The notes under the pieces are model-generated. The model made no database searches. It worked only from the letters and a program-made list of their open reading frames with translations, and was not told the origin of the DNA. From contig JAEURF010000016.1 of assembly GCA_016789205.1 (NCBI GenBank), positions 4,293 to 13,182 on the forward strand: a stretch of 8,890 bases of DNA. The letters run 5' to 3'. How positions within the stretch are numbered: position 1 is the stretch's first letter; each line of letters begins with the position of its first letter. Source of the DNA: Anaerolineales bacterium. GTDB taxonomy: Bacteria; Chloroflexota; Anaerolineae; Anaerolineales; Villigracilaceae. Positions 1 to 6,006 of the stretch are shown here, piece after piece. The translations under genes and the position numbers were made by a program.

Positions 1-908
1 AGGGTCCCAGACTGTAGGCGGGAAACTGCATCGCCGAAAGTTAGTACGGTATAGGTGCCGGCGATGAAACGGACCATCCAGTCCAATTCTTCGACGCTGG
101 GTTCACGACCTAAGCGTTGAGTCAACTGATGCTGAACGCGTAATAATTTGTTGATTTGGTCACCCATGTGGACGGGGACACGAATCGTGCGTCCTTGGTC
201 TGCAATGGCGCGGGTGACGGCTTGGCGAATCCACCACGTGGCGTACGTGGAGAATTTATGTCCACGGCGATAATCAAATTTTTTCGTAGCACGGATGAGA
301 CCGATATTGCCTTCTTGAATTAAATCCAAGAAAGGCACACCGCGCCCCATATATTTTTTCGCGACAGAAATCACCAAACGTGAGTTGGCTGTGATTAAAT
401 GTTCACGTCCAGCCCAGCCATCTTCGATAAAGCGGCGGAGTTCAAGCCTGCGTTTCGGGGTGACATTTCCGTGAGCGAGTTCTTCACGGGCAGTTCTTCC
501 ACGTTCGATGCGTTGGGCGAGTTGCACTTCCTCAACTGCAGTGAGCAGTGGCACACGGCTGACTTCTTTTAAGTACAAGCCAATCGTGTCATCGGTATCA
601 ATGTTGGCGAGGTAATCGTCTAACGCGAGGTCTGGTTCAGGTTCAGCTTCTCCGCTTTCTTCTACCGCCACCAATTCATCTTCGGTGGGTTCTGGCAATA
701 CGGCATCTTCCACAAATGGAACACCGGCGCTTAATAAAGCAGAAAAAGCTTCTTCAAGTTGTTCTACATCCTGTTCGGCTTCGGGGAAGAAGTGCAGAAT
801 GTCATCTAAAGTTACATACGATTTTTGCCGTCCCAGTTCAATCAGTCGTGCTATAGCGGGAAATTCTTCTTCGTCGTCGCCGCCAATCAAAATTTTTTCT
901 ACATCCAT
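1..908 (-). CDS. RNA polymerase sigma-70 factor, primary (RpoD/SigA-like), C-terminus cut by window
   Basis: Sigma subunit that directs RNA polymerase to promoters. The reading frame starts at ATG 906-908, with an in-frame TGA 15 nt upstream, and runs off the window after 302 codons, so regions 3.2-4 are not seen. Residues about 20-70 resemble region 1.1 (LIELGRQKSYVTLDDIL), which is typical of group 1 factors. An acidic linker follows (about 75-103). Region 1.2 is at about 104-137 (DTDDTIGLYLKEVSRVPLLT). Region 2 is at about 174-248, with NSRLVISVAKKY, DLIQEGNIGLIRA, the -10-recognition helix YATWWIRQAVTRAIADQ and RTIRVPVHM. The region 2 match is unmistakable. From about residue 276 to the edge (WMVRFIAGTYTV...), the expected PLSLE-PVG part of region 3 is not recognisable, so this stretch may be divergent or carry a sequence error. 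Housekeeping versus alternative role cannot be settled without region 4. Confidence 0.93.
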   Translation of the reverse strand, partial: MDVEKILIGGDDEEEFPAIARLIELGRQKSYVTLDDILHFFPEAEQDVEQLEEAFSALLSAGVPFVEDAVLPEPTEDELVAVEESGEAEPEPDLALDDYLANIDTDDTIGLYLKEVSRVPLLTAVEEVQLAQRIERGRTAREELAHGNVTPKRRLELRRFIEDGWAGREHLITANSRLVISVAKKYMGRGVPFLDLIQEGNIGLIRATKKFDYRRGHKFSTYATWWIRQAVTRAIADQGRTIRVPVHMGDQINKLLRVQHQLTQRLGREPSVEELDWMVRFIAGTYTVLTFGDAVSRLQSGT

Positions 909-935
909 TCGCAAATCCAACTTTCACTAAATTTT

Positions 936-962
936 TTTATACAAGTCATCATTAGAATACAA
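936..962 (-). promoter_or_regulatory. possible promoter of the sigma factor gene
   Basis: On the minus strand TATAAA (936-941) follows TTGTAT (957-962) after 15 nt. The -10 box matches five of six consensus bases, but the -35 box and the short spacer are poor. It sits between the stem-loop at 969-996 and the sigma start codon and would give a leader of about 20 nt. No strong Shine-Dalgarno sequence is visible before the ATG. This is a weak call made mostly from position. Confidence 0.28.
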
Positions 963-968
963 TGTTTT

Positions 969-996
969 AAGGTGAAAAGCAATAGCTTTTCACCTT
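969..996 (-). terminator. stem-loop, probable terminator of the ABC/GldG/DUF4340 operon
   Basis: Perfect 12-bp inverted repeat: AAGGTGAAAAGC (969-980), loop AATA, GCTTTTCACCTT (985-996). It lies 41 nt beyond the stop of the DUF4340 gene and before the sigma gene, where an operon terminator is expected. The T-run that follows on the minus strand is short and interrupted (TTAAAAC), so termination may be leaky or the hairpin may instead protect the 3' end of the mRNA. Confidence 0.55.
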
Positions 997-1037
997 TCTG
1001 ATGCTTTGCAATGCATTTGTATTACGTTTTGAATATG

Positions 1038-1727
1038 TTACGGCGTTGGAGTCGCCTCAATTGCAGGAACAGGCGTCTCGGTAGGAAGAGGCGTAGCTGT
1101 CGCTGTGGGGGTTGGCGTATATAAATAGGGCGGGAAGTTTGCCAAATTGGTCAGCGAGTCAATACTGCTTAATGAAACAATCATCATGGTTTGTTTGTTG
1201 AGGCGCACATAGTAGCCATTATTTGTGGGAGTGTTATCGCCAACTTCGAGGACGCTTTTTGTGCCATTTTCAAATTCAACTGTGATGGTATAGGCAGGGG
1301 AATCAAATCCAAAGATGGATGGGTCGCCTTCAATAGTTTCGTTAACTTTCAATGCTGTGATTTGTGAAGCCGCCGCCTCAGCCAAGCCTGAATCTGCTTC
1401 TATTTTGTGGGGCTGAGTCAACACCCAAACATTTTCTGTGTTTCTTTCAAGCCGTACAGTTTCTCCATCTGTTGGGGAAACCTCAATGCTGGTGACGATG
1501 CTGGTTGTGTCGAAGACAGATTTTTCTTCAACTGTGGGTGTAATCTCTGCTTCTGCGGCTGTTCCTGCATCACGGTTAAGGAAATAAGCCAGCAGAGCGA
1601 TTGCGGCAAAAACCGCAATCGCCACCCATGTGCCTGTACGGAAGACGGGTTTACTTGGTTTCGGTACAGATGTTGTTTTTTTCGTTCTTGTTTTTGTTAT
1701 GGTTGGTTTTGTTGATTTACGAGCCAT
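1038..1727 (-). CDS. DUF4340 domain membrane-anchored protein, last gene of ABC operon
   Basis: 229-residue protein of unknown biochemical role. The N-terminal 30 residues are basic and rich in Lys/Thr. One transmembrane segment spans about 33-50, followed by a predicted extracytoplasmic DUF4340-type domain at about 65-198. The DUF4340 pattern is visible: VTSIEVSP, a W-V-L-T-Q-P strand (101-106), FGFDSPAYTITVEF (139-152), then VLEVGDNTPTNNGYYVRL. The C-terminal tail from about 203 consists of Thr/Pro/Ala repeats (TPTPTATATPLPTETP). The start is supported by AAGAGG (1735-1740) 7 nt before the ATG, and by its position 3 nt after the stop of the GldG-like gene. DUF4340 proteins are known to neighbour GldG-type proteins and ABC-2 exporters, so a role as an accessory of the upstream transporter is the best inference. 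Confidence 0.87.
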   Translation of the reverse strand: MARKSTKPTITKTRTKKTTSVPKPSKPVFRTGTWVAIAVFAAIALLAYFLNRDAGTAAEAEITPTVEEKSVFDTTSIVTSIEVSPTDGETVRLERNTENVWVLTQPHKIEADSGLAEAAASQITALKVNETIEGDPSIFGFDSPAYTITVEFENGTKSVLEVGDNTPTNNGYYVRLNKQTMMIVSLSSIDSLTNLANFPPYLYTPTPTATATPLPTETPVPAIEATPTP

Positions 1728-1730
1728 TCT

Positions 1731-3347
1731 TTAACCTCTTCTGCGGCGAGAAATCCATGAGGATACGCCAAAGAATACAACCATGCCGGGGATGACGATG
1801 ATGGAGACTACTGCGAGCAGTAAGAAGCGCCATCCTTGTGGGGGGAGGAAGATGCGTTGCGTTTGTGGGCGTGTGGTCAGGTTGATTAAATCTTCTTGTT
1901 CGGCAGCCCAATCTACTGAGTTGATGAAGAAGTTGCCGTTGCCATATACATCAAAGTTAACGTCCAACGCGAAGAGCGAACTGCCGGTTACAAGCACGCG
2001 CCCTTTGGTAGTGAGGTTTTCACCAGCCACTGCCATGTTGAGCGGACCGGGCGTATCTAAGCCATCGTCGTATTGGTAGCCTTCTGCAGATTCTTCTAAA
2101 CTCTTTTCGCCCCATGAATTTGGCGAAGTGTAAATTAATGGTGTGGTGACGATATCTAAAGAATCTAAAGGAATCGTTGTGAGACTGCGTGCATTTGGCA
2201 TGTAGATAGCATAGCTGGCGGTCAAATTTTGTGTAATCGGATGAACGTTTGCTCCATCAGAAATTGCGACAAGCGGTTGCTGACTTGAAAAGTCGAAGAT
2301 GAGGTCATTGTTTAAGATGATGCCCCAATCTTTTTCTAAATATTCTGCGAGCGGGTCACGTGAAGTGCCAAATTCTGTTAACACGCTGGGGTCTTGCATA
2401 ACAACCAAAGCGCCACCTTCATCTACAAATTTTTTCAATAAATTTACTTCAGCTTGTGTAAGCGGTTTTTGTGGACCGGCAATCACAATCACTTCTGCAT
2501 CTTCTGGAATTGCATTGTCTGTAAGTAAGTTAAGGGTATTGACAACATAATTTTTTGATTCAAGTGTGCTTTGAGCAACTGAATAACTGCGTTCATCCGC
2601 TGGATTCAAAGTCGCTTCGCCATGTGCTTGTAGGAAGTAAACCCCACGCGCTTCCGGGCTGATGAGACGAATCATGGCGCGGGCGAGTTCGGCTTCGCTG
2701 GCTGTGGAAGCGATTTCTTTGGTTTCACCCATTTGTAGCAAGATTTTTCCATCACCAGTGATGCCGGCATTACGCGCGGCGATTGGGTCAGTATCTGGGT
2801 TGACGAAGGTATAGTCAAACTTGCCACTGCTGTTTTCCTTGAATTTTTGCAAAAGTTCTTCTGCTGGCACACTATTTATATTGCCAGAGTAAAAAGCAAT
2901 TGCTGTCACTTTGTCTGGCAAGGTATTGAGGATTTGCAATGTTTCAGGTGCAAGCGTATTAGATTTATCTTCTGTGAAATCCCAAGGGGAGCCGAATAAG
3001 TCTGGGTTGTTGTAGACGATGTAATTTGCGGCGAAGAGGATGCCGACAAAAGCAAGCGTGAGGATGAGGGAATTTGAACCGTAGCGTGCCTGGCGTCCCG
3101 TAAGGAAGCGGCGGACTGAGTCAGGGGAGAGAATTGCATAGGTGGCAAGTCCGAGAATCAGCAAGCCAATGCTAATTTGAAATGCGAGTTTTAATCCTTC
3201 ATTTTGTTCTTCCGGTAATGTGAACATACCGAGCCCGGTGAGAACATTTGCAGAGCCAATTAGCCCGGTTGCCACACAGGCAATCAGGGCGACAATCAGC
3301 CCAATAAAAGCGTACTGTGCGTTAGAGTTTTTCTTTTTGCCAGCCAT
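1731..3347 (-). CDS. GldG-like ABC transporter auxiliary membrane protein
   Basis: 538 residues counted from the preferred start. Predicted membrane segments lie at about 12-33, 55-73 and 93-113, followed by a large extracytoplasmic domain (about 120-500) and a final helix at about 507-528 ending in SRRRRG, which should sit in the cytoplasm. The family pattern of GldG / ABC-type auxiliary proteins is visible: DFTEDKSNTLAPETLQIL after the third helix, LQAHGEATLNP (239-249), VIVIAGPQKPLT, LLKKFVDEGGALVVMQDP (303-320), and FFINSVDW (473-480). An upstream in-frame ATG at 3354-3356 would add three residues, but it directly abuts GGAG. The ATG at 3345-3347 has a 9-nt spacing and overlaps the permease stop as TAATG, so it is preferred. 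In Bacteroidetes GldG works with GldA and GldF in gliding and type 9 secretion. Here the substrate is unknown. Confidence 0.88.
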   Translation of the reverse strand: MAGKKKNSNAQYAFIGLIVALIACVATGLIGSANVLTGLGMFTLPEEQNEGLKLAFQISIGLLILGLATYAILSPDSVRRFLTGRQARYGSNSLILTLAFVGILFAANYIVYNNPDLFGSPWDFTEDKSNTLAPETLQILNTLPDKVTAIAFYSGNINSVPAEELLQKFKENSSGKFDYTFVNPDTDPIAARNAGITGDGKILLQMGETKEIASTASEAELARAMIRLISPEARGVYFLQAHGEATLNPADERSYSVAQSTLESKNYVVNTLNLLTDNAIPEDAEVIVIAGPQKPLTQAEVNLLKKFVDEGGALVVMQDPSVLTEFGTSRDPLAEYLEKDWGIILNNDLIFDFSSQQPLVAISDGANVHPITQNLTASYAIYMPNARSLTTIPLDSLDIVTTPLIYTSPNSWGEKSLEESAEGYQYDDGLDTPGPLNMAVAGENLTTKGRVLVTGSSLFALDVNFDVYGNGNFFINSVDWAAEQEDLINLTTRPQTQRIFLPPQGWRFLLLAVVSIIVIPGMVVFFGVSSWISRRRRG

Positions 3348-4093
3348 TAGCGCCATCTCCGAATTTCAATTGCGCTGGTGCCGATGAATAAGCCCAACGC
3401 AGTGAGACTTAAGTAGTAGGTAATACCAGCGAGAGTCATGTTACCTTGATTGATATTTTGTGCAAAATGATAAGACAAGCTGAGGTAGTTGAGAATTTCG
3501 CCGCCGCCTTGTAATAAACTGACAGGCATGTTGACAAAAAACCATAGAAAGAAGAATAAACCCAGTGTGACGAAAAATGCGGCAAATTGATTGTTGAAGA
3601 TGGCTGAAATGCCTACGCCTAATGACAGCATAGCGGAGGAAACAAGAATCAAACCGATATAGGAAGAAATCACGGTTTTCCAATCTATGCCGGGGGAGAC
3701 GAAGTTATTTAACACAATGGGGAAGACTATTGTTACTACTGCAATGGAAAGTACAAACATCAATGCACCCAGCCATTTGCCTGCTACAAATTCAAAATCT
3801 TTGATTGGGGCGGTGAGCATCAGTTCAAGCGTTCCCATGCGGGCTTCATCAGAGATGAGGCGCATGGTGATAGCAGGACCAAGAAAGACCATCAAAAAGA
3901 CAAACAGCCAATTGATTTGTAATGTATCTGGCGCCGCACCTCCGCCAAACATTGCATTTTGTGAACTGAACAGTAAGATTAATGTGAAGAAAATTCCCAA
4001 TGGCAAGAGTATGGCAAGCATTACCACGTATGCCAGTGGGCTGTTGAAATAAGTATCGTATTCGCGTTTTGCAATTGTCCAAATATTGTTCAT
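3347..4093 (-). CDS. ABC-2 type transporter permease (GldF-like)
   Basis: 248-residue inner-membrane permease, the usual length for single-domain ABC-2 permeases. It begins IWTIAKREYDTYFNSPLAYV, the amphipathic N-terminal helix plus first membrane segment typical of the family. Six membrane segments are predicted at about 21-43, 61-80, 104-130, 142-163, 168-190 and 221-242. The cytoplasmic motif after segment 2, ISDEARMGTLELMLTAPI (80-97), is the family hallmark that contacts the ATPase. AGAGG lies about 5 nt before the ATG. The gene starts 8 nt after the ATPase stop and ends overlapping the next start by one base. It should pair as a homodimer with the upstream ATPase. Similarity to GldF is inferred from sequence style and from the A-F-G gene order. 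Confidence 0.9.
   Translation of the reverse strand: MNNIWTIAKREYDTYFNSPLAYVVMLAILLPLGIFFTLILLFSSQNAMFGGGAAPDTLQINWLFVFLMVFLGPAITMRLISDEARMGTLELMLTAPIKDFEFVAGKWLGALMFVLSIAVVTIVFPIVLNNFVSPGIDWKTVISSYIGLILVSSAMLSLGVGISAIFNNQFAAFFVTLGLFFFLWFFVNMPVSLLQGGGEILNYLSLSYHFAQNINQGNMTLAGITYYLSLTALGLFIGTSAIEIRRWR
3357..3360 (-). promoter_or_regulatory. Shine-Dalgarno deciding the GldG-like start
   Basis: GGAG lies 9 nt before the ATG at 3345-3347 and 0 nt before the ATG at 3354-3356. Only the downstream ATG has usable spacing, and it also forms the TAATG stop-start overlap with the permease gene. Confidence 0.6.
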
Positions 4094-4101
4094 GGTTCCC
4101 T

Positions 4102-5028
4102 CTACTTCTTTTTACCATCATTGCTGGTGAGCTCAAGGAAGATTTCTTCCAAGCTCATGCCCAGCGGACGGAGTTCGAGTAAATCGTAGCCAGATTTGAT
4201 GACTTGTTTGGCAACTTCGGGGCGTAAATCTTTGCCGGAGGCAAATTCAAATTCCACTGCGCCATCTTCAAGGGTTTCGACCTTACGAACGCCTTTGACT
4301 TCTTTAATCGTATCGGCAAGTTCTTCACCATCACCACGCACGCGTACAATTACGCGTTCTGCGCCAAGCAAACGGGCTTGCAGATTTTCAGTGGTATCTT
4401 CTGCAACGATTTTGCCTTTGTTGATAATCAATACGCGGTCACAAAGGTTTTGGGCTTCATTCAATAAGTGAGTTGAAAGTAAAACTGTCCGTTCTTTACC
4501 GATGTCACGAATTAACTGGCGTACTTCCACAACCTGACCTGGGTCTAAACCAATGGTTGGCTCATCCAAAATCAAAACTTCAGGTCTATGTAAAAGTGCT
4601 TGTGCTAAACCGACTCTTTGGCGCATACCTTTAGACAAGTTCCCGATGAATCCTTGCGCGCGGTCTAACAAGCCGACCATATCTAAGACTTCATCAACAC
4701 GGTCATCTATGTCTGGAATGCGGCGCAGTTCGCCCATGTATTTCAAATAATCGAACACAACCATATCTGTATACAAAGGGACTGTCTCTGGTAAATACCC
4801 CACACGTTTACGAACTTCTAGCGATTCTTCCACCACATCATACCCAGCTACAATTGCCTCGCCGTCACTGGGCGGCATGTAACCAGTCAAAATGCGCATG
4901 GTGGTAGTTTTCCCGGCACCGTTGGGTCCTAGGAAGCCCACAATTTCGCCTTGTTGGGCATTGAAATTCAAATTGTGGATGGCGCGGCGCGCGCCGTAGT
5001 CTTTGGTGAGACCACTAACTTTAATCAT
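4102..5028 (-). CDS. ABC transporter ATP-binding protein (GldA-like)
   Basis: 308-residue cytoplasmic ATPase that should energise the adjacent ABC-2 permease. All nucleotide-binding elements are intact: Walker A GPNGAGKT (34-41), the Q-loop position in VGYLPETVPLY (Glu81 in place of Gln, common in ABC-2 exporters), signature LSKGMRQR (131-138), Walker B VLILDEP (151-157, catalytic Glu156), D-loop GLD (160-162) and the H-loop His187 in LLSTH. Residues about 220-308 form the C-terminal extension seen in exporter ATPases of the GldA/NatA type. AGGAG (5034-5038) lies 5 nt before the ATG. This is the first gene of a four-gene operon with a strong promoter-like sequence at 5118-5147 and a hairpin in the leader. 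The transported substrate cannot be told from the sequence. Confidence 0.95.
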   Translation of the reverse strand: MIKVSGLTKDYGARRAIHNLNFNAQQGEIVGFLGPNGAGKTTTMRILTGYMPPSDGEAIVAGYDVVEESLEVRKRVGYLPETVPLYTDMVVFDYLKYMGELRRIPDIDDRVDEVLDMVGLLDRAQGFIGNLSKGMRQRVGLAQALLHRPEVLILDEPTIGLDPGQVVEVRQLIRDIGKERTVLLSTHLLNEAQNLCDRVLIINKGKIVAEDTTENLQARLLGAERVIVRVRGDGEELADTIKEVKGVRKVETLEDGAVEFEFASGKDLRPEVAKQVIKSGYDLLELRPLGMSLEEIFLELTSNDGKKK

Positions 5029-5058
5029 TGCCTCTCCTCACAAATAAATTTAATAAAA

Positions 5059-5071
5059 TGCGATTTTCGCA
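5059..5071 (-). other. small second hairpin in the ABC operon leader
   Basis: TGCGA (5059-5063), TTT, TCGCA (5067-5071) forms a 5-bp stem. On the minus strand it is followed by the A/T-rich run TTTTATTAAATTTATTT up to the Shine-Dalgarno sequence. It lies only 3 nt from the larger hairpin at 5075-5104. It may be part of the same regulatory leader or a chance fold. Confidence 0.3.
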
Positions 5072-5074
5072 AAG

Positions 5075-5104
5075 AAAAGACACAGCCCTAGGGCGGTGCC
5101 TTTT
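5075..5104 (-). terminator. terminator-like hairpin in the leader of the ABC operon (possible attenuator)
   Basis: Read on the minus strand, AAAAG (5100-5104) pairs with CTTTT (5075-5079). A G-U wobble, CAC/GTG, one mismatch and GCCC/GGGC close on the palindromic centre CCTAGG. The stem is followed by TCTTTTCTTT. The plus-strand version has an A-C mismatch where the minus strand has the wobble, so the minus-strand RNA folds better. It lies just downstream of the predicted start site (about 5111) and before the first gene, where an ordinary operon terminator has no business being. Confidence 0.45.
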
Positions 5105-5117
5105 GCTTGCCGTTGAT

Positions 5118-5147
5118 ACTATACAATAAATGAAGAGGCAAAGTCAA
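5118..5147 (-). promoter_or_regulatory. sigma-70 promoter of the four-gene ABC operon
   Basis: On the minus strand TTGACT (5142-5147) is followed after 18 nt by TATAGT (5118-5123). Each hexamer matches the consensus at five of six positions. Transcription would start near 5111, giving a leader of about 80 nt that contains the hairpins at 5075-5104 and 5059-5071 before the ATPase ATG at 5028. Confidence 0.65.
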
Positions 5148-5184
5148 GCACTCTATCCGCTTCTAATCCAACCCTAATCTAGCA

Positions 5185-5190
5185 TATAAT
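5185..5190 (+). promoter_or_regulatory. -10 box of alaX, placing transcription start at the ATG
   Basis: A perfect TATAAT ends 6 nt before the alaX ATG at 5197, so RNA synthesis should begin at or next to the A of the start codon. No good -35 box is seen at 16-18 nt upstream (TTCTAA at 5161-5166 is weak), and there is no Shine-Dalgarno sequence between the box and the ATG. Confidence 0.55.
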
Positions 5191-5196
5191 CGCTTT

Positions 5197-5916
5197 ATGA
5201 CACAACTTCTTTATCAAACCGATTCCTACCTCAAAGAATTTTCAGCCAATCTCGTTTCTGTCGACTCTGAAAACCGCGCCATCGTGTTAGACCAATCCGC
5301 ATTTTATCCGGGTGGGGGAGGTCAGCCATGCGATTTTGGGACTTTGAAAATTAATGATATTACCTATGTTGTGGAAAAGGTCAAAAAACAAGGCGATGAT
5401 GTTTTGCATTTCGTCTCTGGAAGTGAGCCTTTACCTGCACCCGCTTCCGCCTCTTTCGGGACTTTAGACTGGGTGCGACGATATCAGCTAATGCGTACGC
5501 ACACAGCCATGCACATCTTGTGTGGCGTGGTCTGGCGAGATTATGGCGCAAAAGTCACTGGCGGAGATATGGACCCACTCAAAGGTAGAATGGATTTTGA
5601 ATTTGAATCCATGCATGGGGAGTTGGTCAAAGAAATAGAGAGCAGAATCAATCTCGAAGTCCAAAAAGGAAGCGCTGTGCAGGTGAAGATTCTGCCGAGG
5701 GCAGAGGCATTTCAAATCCCAGATTTAATCCGCACGAAAATTAATCTTATACCTGAAGGCATTACGCAAGTGCGTACTGTTGAAATTGTCGGTCTGGATT
5801 TACAAGCAGATGGCGGTACACATGTCAAGAATACATCTGAAGTCGGGAAAATTCGTGTAGTGGATTATAAAAGCAAGGGCGCAATTAATAAAAGGATTTA
5901 CGTTGAGTTAGAATAG
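5197..5916 (+). CDS. alaX: alanyl-tRNA editing protein AlaX (AlaX-M type)
   Basis: 239-residue free-standing homologue of the alanyl-tRNA synthetase editing domain. Such proteins hydrolyse Ser (or Gly) mischarged on tRNA-Ala. The N-terminal beta-barrel part carries the family motif AFYPGGGGQPCDFGTL (35-50). The first metal/catalytic motif is HTAMH (His102, His106). The second, normally C-x-x-x-H, is seen as DGGTH with Asp205 and His209, followed by NTSEVGKI (212-219). The conserved QLMRTHTAMHIL segment and the overall length fit the AlaX-M class. Asp in place of the usual Cys ligand is notable, although Asp can bind zinc and this may be an established subfamily. The start is fixed by the ATG directly after the -10 box. 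No Shine-Dalgarno sequence is present and the mRNA is probably leaderless. The gene stands alone, divergent from the ABC operon. Confidence 0.92.
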   Translation: MTQLLYQTDSYLKEFSANLVSVDSENRAIVLDQSAFYPGGGGQPCDFGTLKINDITYVVEKVKKQGDDVLHFVSGSEPLPAPASASFGTLDWVRRYQLMRTHTAMHILCGVVWRDYGAKVTGGDMDPLKGRMDFEFESMHGELVKEIESRINLEVQKGSAVQVKILPRAEAFQIPDLIRTKINLIPEGITQVRTVEIVGLDLQADGGTHVKNTSEVGKIRVVDYKSKGAINKRIYVELE

Positions 5917-5951
5917 CCCAAATAGGGGAGCAGATTTATGTATTGCTGATG

Positions 5952-5957
5952 TATAAT
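5952..5957 (+). promoter_or_regulatory. -10 box for the small lipoprotein gene
   Basis: A perfect TATAAT lies 49 nt before the ATG at 6007, preceded directly by TG. No convincing -35 box is found at 16-18 nt upstream. It would give a leader of about 43 nt containing AAAGGAG (5991-5997), which ends 9 nt before the ATG. No terminator separates alaX from this point, so some read-through from alaX is possible. Confidence 0.45.
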
Positions 5958-6006
5958 CAAAAAACTCGGCGATGTTGCCGTCATATTTCTAAAGGAGAAT
6001 GTATTT

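Noticed and set aside
685..930. Open frame on the plus strand opposite the sigma factor N-terminus
   Set aside because: Ser/Thr-rich shadow of the acidic sigma region 1.1, with no ribosome binding site, antisense to a clearly conserved gene.
1407..1715. Cys- and Phe-rich open frame of 102 codons on the plus strand
   Set aside because: It is antisense to the DUF4340 coding sequence. The apparent Cys content comes from the complement of that gene's Thr/Lys/Ala codons, and no start signal is visible.
4981..4995. GC-rich palindrome-like run GGCGCGGCGCGCGCC
   Set aside because: It lies inside the ABC ATPase coding sequence near Gly-Ala-Arg-Arg-Ala codons and is explained by codon content.
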